A stretch of 40,190 bases of DNA from an uncultured Bacillota bacterium (GTDB lineage Bacteria > Bacillota > Dehalobacteriia > UBA4068 > UBA4997), in the NCBI GenBank assembly GCA_948907985.1, contig CAQWMM010000011.1, forward strand, positions 5,001 to 45,190, written 5' to 3'. Shown in pieces: positions 8,127 to 16,597 of this stretch; the stretch's first letter is position 1; the number at the start of each line of letters is the position of its first letter. The notes under the pieces are model-generated. The model did not search any database and was not told the origin of the DNA. It saw only the letters and a list, made by a program, of their open reading frames with translations. The position numbers and the translations under genes are program-made.

Positions 8127-9158
8127 TTAATCAAGTATGGCGTATTTTTTCGCCCACTGCTTAAAATTGGGGTTTTGGGTAATTGGCGTGGCTCCGTCCG
8201 GCAAATCTCCGAACATACTGCGCTTAAAATGCGCCACCACCGTACAAAGGCAATTTGGGTGTATCGGCGGAAAGTTAACGCCCGGCTCGGCTTCCTCCAC
8301 GTCAAATATCTGGCCGTTTAACTCCAGACAACCACAATAGGCGCCGCTGCGCTCGCTGCCGCCCAAAAAGCGGTATTGCTTTATGCCGTTTTCTTTATAA
8401 GCGGCCAGCTCTCCCTGATTGGCAAAATATTTACATTCCGTCCGCACCAGCCGCTCCGCCGCATAGCGCCCCCTGTGCATCACGCCGTCTATGGCCTGCG
8501 CCATTTTATCCACGCTGCTCCCTTGGATAAAGCCCAGGGCAATTTCCCTCCGGGCTAAAGCCGCCAAATGCTCGCAGTTACCCCAAACAGCCTGCGAAAA
8601 ATGCTTTTCCGCCCAGGGGTAGGCCAAAATGCTTTTAACCAGCTTTTCGCTGATTTTCGGCACGGCAAAGGCCATTTTTATACCGCACTGGATACGCCAG
8701 CAGCCCTCATAATAATTAACCTTAAGCATATCGCCCAGCAAATCATTAAGCCGGGCTGTTGTATCTCCGGCCAGATTTATCATATTTTGATACACGTTGG
8801 CCAGCAGCTGCTCCTTGCGGCTAATCCGGCTTTTCATGGCCAGCGTGTTTAACTCCAGCAATAATTTGCTGCCCTCCGGAGTATCGCCGGTGGCTTTAAT
8901 CTCTGCCAGATATGCCTCCATAGACTTGCGCCAGCGGCTGTATTCCGCCCCGGATAACAGCTTGGCCGCCTCGGTAGTGGTCAAAGCGTTGTCTTTGGCG
9001 TATCTCGCAAACAAATTGTAAATATCCTGCTCCAGCATATTAGCCGCCTCGTCATAGAGCATCATCAGCTCTTTGGTTACGTCATCCGCCCGGCGTTCGT
9101 TGGCCAGCAGCCGCGCCTTGGCCTGTTCAATCCAATGGTTGCGCTCTTTCAGGCTCAT
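8127..9158 (-). CDS. Phage minor head protein (MuF/SPP1 gp7 family)
   Basis: 343 residues. The C-terminal third has VRTECKYFANQGELAAY, CGCLELNGQIFDV and FPPIHPNCLCTVV, which together mark the MuF domain. The N-terminal two thirds are helical and precede the conserved domain, as usual. The ATG overlaps the portal gene by 4 bp. The family binds the portal and acts in head morphogenesis or DNA release. No toxin-like extension follows the MuF domain here, unlike the MuF protein at 31147. Confidence 0.93.
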   Translation of the reverse strand: MSLKERNHWIEQAKARLLANERRADDVTKELMMLYDEAANMLEQDIYNLFARYAKDNALTTTEAAKLLSGAEYSRWRKSMEAYLAEIKATGDTPEGSKLLLELNTLAMKSRISRKEQLLANVYQNMINLAGDTTARLNDLLGDMLKVNYYEGCWRIQCGIKMAFAVPKISEKLVKSILAYPWAEKHFSQAVWGNCEHLAALARREIALGFIQGSSVDKMAQAIDGVMHRGRYAAERLVRTECKYFANQGELAAYKENGIKQYRFLGGSERSGAYCGCLELNGQIFDVEEAEPGVNFPPIHPNCLCTVVAHFKRSMFGDLPDGATPITQNPNFKQWAKKYAILD

Positions 9159-10528
9159 GGCTTATCCTCCCCGGTTTCTTTTTCTGCCGCCGCCAAAGCG
9201 CTGGCCAGCATATTATACCCGGCGGACGTATCTCCGCCAAAAGCGCTCACTTCCGCTTCCTGCTCGGCTTGCAGCCGCTCCAGTTCGTCCTGTGGATTAT
9301 CTACGTTAGGCAGCAGGCCGAGGCGGCTCTCTTTGCTCAATACGTCCGCCAACATCTGCACAATCTGGGCGGTTTCCAGCATATTCTGGGGTTTGTTGCG
9401 GCGGAATTTAATATCCACCTCGCGCCAGTCCCAGGCCGCGCCCTTAACAATCCGGAGCATATTGCAAATAAGCTCAATCCGCCGCTGCAGGCCGCGCTTA
9501 AATTTGCGCTCCTTAACCGCGCAAATCTGCTCCATGGCGCTGAATTTATAGGCCAGCGCTACGCCGGAGGAATTGTTGCCAAAGTTTTCGTCCGACAAAT
9601 CCGGCACGCCGCCGAATATGTGCATATCCCGCCACAGACGGTTTTTGTAGTTCTCCAGAGCGCCGTCGTTCACTTCCTTAATGAGCCACTCAATATCTCC
9701 GCCGTCCTCCAGAATGATTGCCCCCAGCTCTTTCATATCCCGAACATCCCGTGAGGTTACGTCCCCCAGCCGGGATATTTTTAAAATAGCGTTATCGTTG
9801 TACTGGAATACGTTGGCCGTATTGCTCTGCACCAGATTATAGGCGTCCACCAGCGGTATTACATCTTCAAAATCCCCGACGCCCTCCTCATTGTTGCCAA
9901 AATACACAAAAGGCACGTCCTGCCAATAGTGGGGCTGCTCATCGTAAAGCTGATAGTTGCTGCCGTTTTTGCTTATGTAACAGCGGCAGCGCCATTCGTC
10001 CCAGATTTCCATGCGGTCGATTTTATCATCGTTTTTGTCCAGGCCGTGAATTAGCCGGATAAACAGCAGCGGCACCTCCTCGCCGGTGGCGCAAATCATT
10101 ATTCCCTGATAAGCCGGCACTCTGGCAAAACGTATATTGGCGTCTTCGTCCAGATAAAGCATCTCAAAGCAGCCGCCGCCGATAGAGCAGCTTTTAGCCA
10201 GCTCCGCATTGTGCGCCTGCTCATCGTTATAGTCGAAAATATCTTGCAGGCAGTTCATAAATTCCTCGTTTGGGCTGGAATACGCCACCGGCTTGCCCAT
10301 AAAACAGCCCACAAAGCTGTTGGTGATATATTTGGGGATATTATGCACCAGCTTGTTATTGGGCGCGGTGCTGTCCTTTTTGACCGTCTGCAAAATATCG
10401 TGTTTGCCCTCGTAATATTCCTGCAGCCGGTCATATTTCAAATCGGCGGCGGCCTGCTTATCTATGAGCTTTTTTATATCCGCGTCGTTAAGCTCCGCAA
10501 TCGACGCTCGCTCCATATGCAATATCAC
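9155..10528 (-). CDS. Portal protein (SPP1 gp6-like)
   Basis: 457 residues. LVHNIPKYITNSFVGCFMGKPV near the N-terminus and the later SDENFGNNSSGVALAYKFSAME are strongly typical of SPP1-type portal proteins. The start is a GTG with AAAGGAG nine bases upstream, overlapping the stop of the ATPase gene (GTGA). The C-terminus is acidic (EAEQEAEVSAF...). The portal forms the packaging channel and binds the terminase. Here it is separated from the terminase gene by three accessory genes. Confidence 0.94.
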   Translation of the reverse strand: MILHMERASIAELNDADIKKLIDKQAAADLKYDRLQEYYEGKHDILQTVKKDSTAPNNKLVHNIPKYITNSFVGCFMGKPVAYSSPNEEFMNCLQDIFDYNDEQAHNAELAKSCSIGGGCFEMLYLDEDANIRFARVPAYQGIMICATGEEVPLLFIRLIHGLDKNDDKIDRMEIWDEWRCRCYISKNGSNYQLYDEQPHYWQDVPFVYFGNNEEGVGDFEDVIPLVDAYNLVQSNTANVFQYNDNAILKISRLGDVTSRDVRDMKELGAIILEDGGDIEWLIKEVNDGALENYKNRLWRDMHIFGGVPDLSDENFGNNSSGVALAYKFSAMEQICAVKERKFKRGLQRRIELICNMLRIVKGAAWDWREVDIKFRRNKPQNMLETAQIVQMLADVLSKESRLGLLPNVDNPQDELERLQAEQEAEVSAFGGDTSAGYNMLASALAAAEKETGEDKP

Positions 10529-11271
10529 CGATAATCACTCCTTTGCAGCCGCAAATCGTTATTTGCCAGCAGCAGGCAGGGCTGACATTGAGCAACAAGC
10601 CGGGACATTAAGCGGTTGCCTAAATTCTCTCGCAGTTGTTCGCTGTTCAAATTGGTGGTAATAATGGTGGTTTGCATTTCGTTCAGACGGTAATTTAAGA
10701 TAGTAAACAACACGCTGCGCGCCCAGTCGCTAAAGTTATGACTGCCCAAATCATCAATAACCAGAAAGGGAACTTTTTTGACTTTCTGCTGCAAACGCCA
10801 GGCTTTGCTTTTGCTTTCCTCATCGGCGTCAAAGCTGCTTTTCAATTCCTCAAAAAAATCTGTTGCGCCTGTAAATAAAAGATTTCTTCGCTCTCGCTCC
10901 AGCAGATAATTGACCGCTGCCGCCGCCAAATGCGTTTTGCCGCTGCCTACGTTGCCCTGCAGTAATACGCCGCGCTGTGGTCGCTTACCGGCACAAAATT
11001 GTTTGCAGCAGGCTTTAGTTTTCGCAAACGCCTCCCTTGCCAGCTCCAAATAGCTTTTGCCGCTGCCGGCAGCAGGCTTGGCGTTGCCCGGATAATTGGC
11101 CAGATTAAAGTTGCCGAAAGTCATTTGCTGCAAAGCTGTTGGCAGACCTGCCGCGTTTTTAGCCGCCAGCAGGCTCCGCTCCTTATAGCATCTGCACGCT
11201 CCAGCGCTGCCGTCAGCCAGCAATACATACCCGGAGCCGCCGCAAATTGGACAGTTTAATTCCTTTTTCAT
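10525..11271 (-). CDS. DnaC/IstB-type AAA+ ATPase (helicase-loader-like) with N-terminal zinc motif
   Basis: About 248 residues from the ATG at 11271, which has AAAGGTGG eight bases upstream and overlaps the radical SAM stop as ATGA. An N-terminal CPICGGSGY...CRC motif is followed by Walker A (GNVGSGKTHL), Walker B (FLVIDDLGS) and sensor-like TTNLN, which matches the DnaC/DnaI/IstB family. Such proteins load the replicative helicase or act as transposition helpers. The phage already has a MuB-type ATPase, so this is a second AAA+ protein, placed among late genes. Its client is unknown. A replication role is inferred from the family. Confidence 0.85.
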   Translation of the reverse strand: MKKELNCPICGGSGYVLLADGSAGACRCYKERSLLAAKNAAGLPTALQQMTFGNFNLANYPGNAKPAAGSGKSYLELAREAFAKTKACCKQFCAGKRPQRGVLLQGNVGSGKTHLAAAAVNYLLERERRNLLFTGATDFFEELKSSFDADEESKSKAWRLQQKVKKVPFLVIDDLGSHNFSDWARSVLFTILNYRLNEMQTTIITTNLNSEQLRENLGNRLMSRLVAQCQPCLLLANNDLRLQRSDYR

Positions 11272-12182
11272 TGTTTCTGCCACCTTTCTAAATATTCTGC
11301 CCAGGTCTGTTTGCGGTAAATGCCGCTGTAAACATAACGCTGGGCAAATTCCAGCTGCATTTTGTTTGGCACAATACCTTGACGCCAGTTGCGCTCGGCC
11401 TGGGCATAGATTGTAATATTGCCCAGCTTTTTCAAAGCTTCCACGCGCTGTGCGGCGTCCTCAATATCCTCTGTTACCAGCAGGTAGATAAACACCCGAT
11501 AGGGTTTAATGCCATATTTGCCCAGCAGTTCCACGGTTTTATATATCGGCTCAATCTGCGCCTGCTGGTCGCAGCTAAACCTTATATACTTAATCCATTT
11601 TAGCCGAGCCAGAATTTTAGCAACTGGCTCATCAACCAGCCGTGCATCCATACCCTGATTGAGGTCGATTGCATAACGGCTGCCGATAAGGCTTTCCAGC
11701 TGAGCAATACCAAAATCGCTTGCCAGGATATTGTTATCCATAAGCACCAGTTTATGGCTGTCCACCCGAACCAACTCACTCCACTCCCGATATGGCTTGA
11801 TATTGCCCTCTTTAGCCGGCACCAGGCACCAGCGGCAATGATTAGGACACCCCCTGGTAATGTAGCCGATTGCATACTTACAGCTGGGATAAATGCTATA
11901 ATCTGGGAAAATATTATCAATGGCCGGCTCCAGCCGCTGCATAATCGGCACCTCCGGATAGCCGGTGCCGCCTCGGATTGTATCTTTTGGCAAATAGGGA
12001 TTTTCCGGTGTGAAGTCAAAAACTTTACCGGAGTATACCCGGTCGTATTGTTTAAGAGGCCGCCACCATTCCACTTTATCGCCCATTGCTTTATGATAGG
12101 CGGATATTTTCATAAGCGCGTAATTCGGAAAGGTTTTGCCCTTTATATGCTCCATTTCGGCGTCGTGCAGACCAATTAGCAT
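11268..12182 (-). CDS. Radical SAM protein of unknown function
   Basis: 304 residues. CPNHCRWC (Cys112, Cys116, Cys119) is the CX3CX2C iron-sulfur motif of radical SAM enzymes, preceded by IGYITRG as is usual. The N-terminal ~95 residues (LHDAEMEHIKGKTFPNYALM...) look like the cobalamin-binding-like domain seen before some radical SAM cores, but no cobalamin-binding motif is obvious. The ATG has GGGGAGG upstream, three bases after the methyltransferase stop. The substrate is unknown. Co-location with a DNA methyltransferase makes nucleic-acid modification a possibility, but nothing in the protein itself shows this. Confidence 0.85.
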   Translation of the reverse strand: MLIGLHDAEMEHIKGKTFPNYALMKISAYHKAMGDKVEWWRPLKQYDRVYSGKVFDFTPENPYLPKDTIRGGTGYPEVPIMQRLEPAIDNIFPDYSIYPSCKYAIGYITRGCPNHCRWCLVPAKEGNIKPYREWSELVRVDSHKLVLMDNNILASDFGIAQLESLIGSRYAIDLNQGMDARLVDEPVAKILARLKWIKYIRFSCDQQAQIEPIYKTVELLGKYGIKPYRVFIYLLVTEDIEDAAQRVEALKKLGNITIYAQAERNWRQGIVPNKMQLEFAQRYVYSGIYRKQTWAEYLERWQKQ

Positions 12183-12185
12183 AAA

Positions 12186-13454
12186 TCAAACCTCCCCAAA
12201 CCGTTTTCTGGTAACGGCTATGCAAAATTCGTCAATCTCGCTTGCCCAAAGGCAGCTACCGGCTCCGTTTATTTCTTCCCAAAGCAGCGGAAAGCCGCCG
12301 ATGCCGTCAAACAAACTGCCCATAGTGGCAGGCTGCTTTAGCCATAAGGCCATACGTCCCAAAATCCAGCGCCAGGGCGGCAGAGCTATACTATTGCCCA
12401 AAGCCTTATATCTGGCGGTATCGCTGCTTTCTTTATGCAGCTTGCCCTTGCTGTCCTGCCATGCGCCTATATCCGTCCAACCGTCCGGATAGCCTTGCAG
12501 GCGCTCACATTCCAGCGGCGTAAAACGGCGCACTGTTGCAGATTGTCTTACAACATTATTAGTATTCAGGCTTACGCCGCCGCTGTAAACAGATTGCAAA
12601 GTACCGTTGATATTTTCTCGCTCAGTGAAATGCCGACAATCCACGGCGGTAACAATAGCCACTCCGCCTTGATTGCAGGCAGGAGAGCCGCAGCTCACAG
12701 TATCCAGCGTCCGGCACACTTCGGTCTGATTTAAGCCGCTTTGTGGATTATCCGATAACCAGGCTTTACTGTTGTAGCCGCCTATACTGTAACACACCGA
12801 CGCTTTTTGCTGCGAGGATAAGGTCGGAGCCAGTTCCTGCCCATATGCTACGCCGTTTGCTCCTGCTCCGGCGTTGGGCAAAAAGCCTGCCGCATAAGCG
12901 CCGCCTCCAAATCCGGCGGCAGTTTCTTGCCCCGGCGTTCTGCCCGGCTCAATATCCCCCGGCAGGCTTTGGCGCTCAAATAATATTTCGGGTGCGGCGT
13001 GTCCTCCAAAATCTGCGACAAGCGCGACTCTACGGCGGCGCTGGGGGACTCCCCAAAACTGAGCGTCAAATACACGCCAGGCAATACTCCACCCATTTCC
13101 CAATATACAGCCGCTTTTTTGCCATTTTCCTTTTGGAGGTTCAGGAACAGCGGCGTCCGGCTGGCAGATTTTGACGGTTTCTTCAAGCACGATACGGAAG
13201 TCCGCCCCTTTATTGCTGCTGAATACTCCGGGGACGTTTTCCCAAAGCATAAATCTTGGTTTTTGATTGCCACTTGCCGCTCTCATCTCCTTAATAATCC
13301 TTATCTGTTCCATAAACAGGCCGGAACGTTCCCCAGACAGGCCGGCTCTTTTGCCGGCGGCAGATAAATCCTGACAGGGACTGCCGCCAATTACAACGTC
13401 TACCGGCAAAATTTCTAAGCCGTTTATCCGGCGAATATCTCCCAAATGCTGCAT
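12186..13454 (-). CDS. Circularly permuted DNA (cytosine-5) methyltransferase
   Basis: 422 residues. Motif IV with the catalytic cysteine (GGSPCQDLS, Cys27) lies near the N-terminus, then motif VI (ENV, 72-74), motif VIII (QRRRR, 138-142), a ~160-residue target-recognition region, motif IX (RRFTPLECERLQGYP, ~309-323) and motif X (ALGNS, 351-355). The SAM-binding motif I (SLFDGIGGFPL, ~380-390) and motif II region (WASEID) come last. Normally I and II precede IV. The C-terminal ...TRKRFGEV would join naturally to the N-terminal MQHLGDIRRING, so the order is a clean circular permutation and not a truncation. The terL stop lies 3 bp before the ATG, so no missing N-terminus is hidden. The target sequence is unknown. 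Confidence 0.92.
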   Translation of the reverse strand: MQHLGDIRRINGLEILPVDVVIGGSPCQDLSAAGKRAGLSGERSGLFMEQIRIIKEMRAASGNQKPRFMLWENVPGVFSSNKGADFRIVLEETVKICQPDAAVPEPPKGKWQKSGCILGNGWSIAWRVFDAQFWGVPQRRRRVALVADFGGHAAPEILFERQSLPGDIEPGRTPGQETAAGFGGGAYAAGFLPNAGAGANGVAYGQELAPTLSSQQKASVCYSIGGYNSKAWLSDNPQSGLNQTEVCRTLDTVSCGSPACNQGGVAIVTAVDCRHFTERENINGTLQSVYSGGVSLNTNNVVRQSATVRRFTPLECERLQGYPDGWTDIGAWQDSKGKLHKESSDTARYKALGNSIALPPWRWILGRMALWLKQPATMGSLFDGIGGFPLLWEEINGAGSCLWASEIDEFCIAVTRKRFGEV

Positions 13455-13457
13455 AGT

Positions 13458-15221
13458 TCACGCTCCAAAATCCGCTTTGTCCATAATCCTAAAGCCCTTT
13501 GTCTTCTTGGCCACCGTTCTGGCTCCCTCCAAAGCGTCCGGGCCGTCGTCGTGGTCGGCCATTGGAAAATGCTCCAGCTGTTTTAACAGCAGCTTATGCT
13601 TTGGATTAAACTTGATATATTTATTTTTAATATCCGGCTGCAAAGTCTGGATGCGCAGCGTTTTATCTGCGCTTTGCTGCACCTCAATAATCGGCAAATA
13701 CAGGCCGGCTCTGGCCGAGGCTTTGGCCAACTCTTCCTTGAGGAACCACTGGAACTGGTTTGTTTCTGCGCCGAATTTCTTATAGCCCCGGCCAAAACTG
13801 GCTCTCAGCCACCTTTCTTTTTCCAGGACGTCTGCAATAATTCTATCCGGGTGGCGGCGTTCAATATCTGCGTCTATCACATACATATAACCGCTGACCT
13901 TATGCTTGGCCAAGGTGATAATGGCTGAATAATCGCTCTTTTTGTTTTTGCCAAGCGAGGGGTCGACAAAGCCGAAAAACTGAAAAACCCTGTCCCTGAA
14001 GTTGATTGCCGCCTCGTTGTAGTAGTCGAACCACTCGGTCATAAACAGACAATCTTCCGGATTTATAGGCTCGTTCTGCATTTCGGAATTAAATGCGGCG
14101 TCGCCCTCAGCTATGCGCATCACCATTAAATCATAATAGCTTAATTTTTCCGGCCATAGCACTTTGGTTCCGGCCAGCATTTCCGCCTCGTTGGCGGCAA
14201 AATAAGCCCTGGCGTCGCGCTCCCGGTTGGGATTATCCAAATCGCAGAAAATCTCTTCCCAGGTCTTCCAGAGTTTGTCCGCCGTTGAAAAGCTGATAAC
14301 CGCCTTATATAAAATAGCTCTATACGCCGGATTTCTCAGCGTATTAGCCAGCAGGCTGTCATAGTGGAGCATTGTGCCGATGTAGATAATATCCGTGTAG
14401 TCGTCCCCGGATTTAGAAACGGCCTTATTAAACCAACTTTTCAGCTTGGCTCTTTGCTCCGGAGTACGGACGTTTTCGTCATTCTCCACGTCATCCAGAA
14501 TTAGCAAATCCGGGCGCCAGTTGCGGTGCTTGCGGCCACGGATTTTTTTGCCGCTGCCGATAGCCTCAATCTTGATGTTGGTTTTCGTCAGCAGCACGTT
14601 AGAACGCCAGACTTTACCGGCAAGCCTGCCAAAATCCTCAATGATAGCTTCGTTTTCCTCAAACTCCACGCGCAGATTATCCAAAAATCCCTCGGCCTGA
14701 TCGGAGCTGTCTGACAAAATAATAGGGTAGTGCTTATATCCATATAAAGCGGCGTGCATAGTCCCCTTAAAGGTCAGGTTGGTACTTTTGGCGTGGCCGC
14801 GCGGAGCCGCCACCACCCGGCGCACGCCGGGCAGGCGGTTTATTTGTTTGGCCTGCGCCGCTGCATAGGGGTTGCTGTTTTTCAGCACGCCCTCCTGCCA
14901 GATAGTATCCAGTTCCCGGTGGAAGTCCGGGCTGGGGCGGCTGAAATAGTGGGGGAAATACGCCCGGCCAAAAAATTCCAAATCAATGGCCGCCAGCTTG
15001 CGGCGGACGCCGTTTGCGCCGGTGAGCGCCGCGCCGTTTAGCCAGGCCTGCTTAATAGCCTGTTTATCCAAATTGTTGGCAATTTTATCCCGGCTTAAAA
15101 ACTGCGCCAAAAGCTCGTTCAGGACGTTTATATCATTGCTGGGCTGCTCCTCTGCCAGCGCCTCGGTTTCCTGGAGAATGCCAAACAGAGTTTCGGCAGC
15201 GTCTTTTTTGTATTTTCTCAA
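13458..15221 (-). CDS. terL: Terminase large subunit
   Basis: 587 residues. A Walker A-like AAPRGHAKST (about 138-146) and Walker B LLILDDVEND mark the packaging ATPase. FGFVDPSLG begins the RNase H-like nuclease domain, with later acidic DADIER and DHDDGPDALEG. It is of the size and pattern of gp28-type terminases of Mu-like phages. The start is TTG with GGAGG five bases upstream. It is preceded by a 260-bp leader and terminator, and followed with no gap by the accessory trio. Confidence 0.93.
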   Translation of the reverse strand: MRKYKKDAAETLFGILQETEALAEEQPSNDINVLNELLAQFLSRDKIANNLDKQAIKQAWLNGAALTGANGVRRKLAAIDLEFFGRAYFPHYFSRPSPDFHRELDTIWQEGVLKNSNPYAAAQAKQINRLPGVRRVVAAPRGHAKSTNLTFKGTMHAALYGYKHYPIILSDSSDQAEGFLDNLRVEFEENEAIIEDFGRLAGKVWRSNVLLTKTNIKIEAIGSGKKIRGRKHRNWRPDLLILDDVENDENVRTPEQRAKLKSWFNKAVSKSGDDYTDIIYIGTMLHYDSLLANTLRNPAYRAILYKAVISFSTADKLWKTWEEIFCDLDNPNRERDARAYFAANEAEMLAGTKVLWPEKLSYYDLMVMRIAEGDAAFNSEMQNEPINPEDCLFMTEWFDYYNEAAINFRDRVFQFFGFVDPSLGKNKKSDYSAIITLAKHKVSGYMYVIDADIERRHPDRIIADVLEKERWLRASFGRGYKKFGAETNQFQWFLKEELAKASARAGLYLPIIEVQQSADKTLRIQTLQPDIKNKYIKFNPKHKLLLKQLEHFPMADHDDGPDALEGARTVAKKTKGFRIMDKADFGA

Positions 15222-15244
15222 TTCCGCCTCCGTTATTTACGCAT

Positions 15245-15277
15245 AAAAAATAAGCCCCTGTGTGGGCGCTTTTTTGC
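15245..15277 (-). terminator. Intrinsic terminator just upstream of terL
   Basis: On the minus strand the RNA would contain AAGCgCCC-ACACA-GGGGCTT followed by ATTTTTTATG. An A-tract before the stem can pair with the T-tract and lengthen it. It lies about 12 bp before the terL ribosome binding site, inside the late operon, where a terminator makes sense only if it can be overcome. Confidence 0.78.
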
Positions 15278-15355
15278 TTGTAGGTATAGTTATTAGTGTT
15301 TTGCTCTTTGAACGTTTTTGAAAGGGTTTGTGGGCAAATTAAACGGTATATTTTA

Positions 15356-15418
15356 GGCCGGGCTGCGCCATTCAGGATAAACCCGCTATCCTGATATTTT
15401 TCGGCGCTGCCGGCGGCC
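15356..15418 (-). promoter_or_regulatory. Structured leader RNA between NusG paralog and terL
   Basis: On the minus strand GGCCG, GGC and GCGCC pair in order with GGCGC, GCC and CGGCC, leaving an A-A mismatch and a small bulge. An inner hairpin CAGGATA/TATCCTG has a GCGGGTT loop. It sits about 80-140 bp upstream of the intrinsic terminator. It does not match any riboswitch consensus recognised by eye. A recruiting or pausing element for the upstream NusG paralog is a plausible reading. Confidence 0.55.
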
Positions 15419-15482
15419 TTTTTATGTCCCCTGTTTGCCTGCCGGTGGGACGCATCAACCGCCCGGCTGCTCACAGGTTGTT

Positions 15483-16007
15483 TTATTGTTCGTTTTTTTC
15501 GCTTTGTTCGCCCTCCAAAACAAAGGAGAGGGTAATAATCTTTTTTTCACCGCAAACGCTCAGCTCCACGCTGGCTTTGCGGCTGTGCTTGTCCAGCTTG
15601 ATAATCCGGCTGGTAAAGCTTTTCAAAATGCCGCCCTGCAAAATAATCTCGCCGTCTGCATTTAAGGCGGCTCTGGTGGGCTCCAGCGGTTTCCCCTCGT
15701 TAGCCAGCGCCCTGAGCCACTCGGCCTCAATGTAGGTCAGACTATCCGGGTGCAGTCCGTCAGCCCCCAGAAAACGCAACACTCCGGGCAGCTTTTTAAT
15801 TGAGTAATAGCTTTCAGCGGTATATTTCAGCTGCGCAAACACATAGCCCGGAAACAGCGTATAAAGCTTTGTTTCCCAGCCGCCGCCCTTGCGGATTAAG
15901 CGGTTTTCAACTGGCGCGCAGGCTTTAATATTAAATTCCGGCAATGTCGCCAGCGCCTCGGCCACCGCCTGCTCTTTGCCAACGGTAACCTGCAAAACGT
16001 GCCACAT
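15483..16007 (-). CDS. NusG-family transcription antiterminator (LoaP-like)
   Basis: 174 residues from the second ATG, with GGAGG seven bases upstream. The N-terminal NGN domain begins MWHVLQVTVGKEQAV and has LFPGYVFAQLK and KKLPGVLRFLGADG. The C-terminal KOW-like part runs GEIILQGGILKSFTSRIIKLD with later KKIITLSFVL. The pattern fits specialised NusG paralogs (RfaH, LoaP, UpxY) and is closest by eye to LoaP, with IxKxD and a basic segment after the KOW loop. Such proteins act on one operon, often through an RNA hairpin in its leader. A structured leader and terminator follow directly, before the late genes. Confidence 0.85.
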   Translation of the reverse strand: MWHVLQVTVGKEQAVAEALATLPEFNIKACAPVENRLIRKGGGWETKLYTLFPGYVFAQLKYTAESYYSIKKLPGVLRFLGADGLHPDSLTYIEAEWLRALANEGKPLEPTRAALNADGEIILQGGILKSFTSRIIKLDKHSRKASVELSVCGEKKIITLSFVLEGEQSEKNEQ

Positions 16008-16018
16008 AATCATTCCTC

Positions 16019-16594
16019 CTATTCCAGCCCCTCGGCCTTTTTGGCCTTGAGGAATTTACTAACTTCTTCGTACAAATCCGGACGTTCCTTGGCCATAGCG
16101 TCAAATACCAGCTGACGCACAGCCTCCAGCCCGGCCTCGGTGTCCGTCTGATTTTGCACTTCCACGCGCTTTTTATATGCCGCCGCCCTGACTAAACCGG
16201 TGGCCTGTTTCATCAGCTCCTGTGGTTCAATCTCCTGCCACTCTTCCTCGCTGGTATTAGCCAGCGCCTTAAACAGATTTTGACTGGTTAAACGCACAAT
16301 GGCCTCGGTGGTGTCCAAATCCGGGCAGCGTTCCAGCTCCTGCATCATTGCCTTAAAATTCTCGTTGGCAATCATCAATCTTTGCATATCCGCATCAAAA
16401 TGCTGGGCATATCTACATATTGCAGATTGAGATACACTAACACCATTTTCAGCCAAAAACTCTTGTATTTGCCAATAGTATTGATTTGTTAAGAGCATTT
16501 GCTCAACGGTTGCTTTAAGCTCCGGTGGCAGTCCGTCAATTTTTCCGTGCTTACGATTATATTCTTTATACGGTCTGCGCTTCTTCTTGCTCAT
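16019..16594 (-). CDS. Mu gp27-like protein (DUF3486), putative terminase small subunit
   Basis: 191 residues. The start KKKRRPYKEYNRKHGKIDGLPPELKATVEQML and the helix-turn-helix-like VSVSQSAICRYAQHFDADM are typical of DUF3486. In Mu this gene (gp27) lies just before the large terminase gene and is thought to be the DNA-recognising small subunit. Here the NusG paralog lies between it and terL. A ribosome binding site (GAGG) precedes the ATG. Confidence 0.88.
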   Translation of the reverse strand: MSKKKRRPYKEYNRKHGKIDGLPPELKATVEQMLLTNQYYWQIQEFLAENGVSVSQSAICRYAQHFDADMQRLMIANENFKAMMQELERCPDLDTTEAIVRLTSQNLFKALANTSEEEWQEIEPQELMKQATGLVRAAAYKKRVEVQNQTDTEAGLEAVRQLVFDAMAKERPDLYEEVSKFLKAKKAEGLE

Positions 16595-16597
16595 AGC

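Noticed and set aside
7991..8305. Minus-strand open frame covering the muF end and following hairpins
   Set aside because: Out of frame with the clear MuF protein, composition is atypical, and its second half is the nested hairpin element.
12186..13454. Methyltransferase as a truncated or two-gene split enzyme
   Set aside because: All motifs are present once in one frame and the missing N-terminal motif I is found at the C-terminus, so permutation fits better than truncation.
15133..15474. Minus-strand open frame of 113 codons over the terL leader
   Set aside because: It runs through the terminator and hairpins and into terL, has odd composition, and no good start site; a structured leader explains the region better.
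15356..15480. Possible c-di-GMP (GEMM) or other known riboswitch, suggested by GGCAAAC
   Set aside because: The conserved core and stem order of GEMM-I are not present; only a short motif matches.
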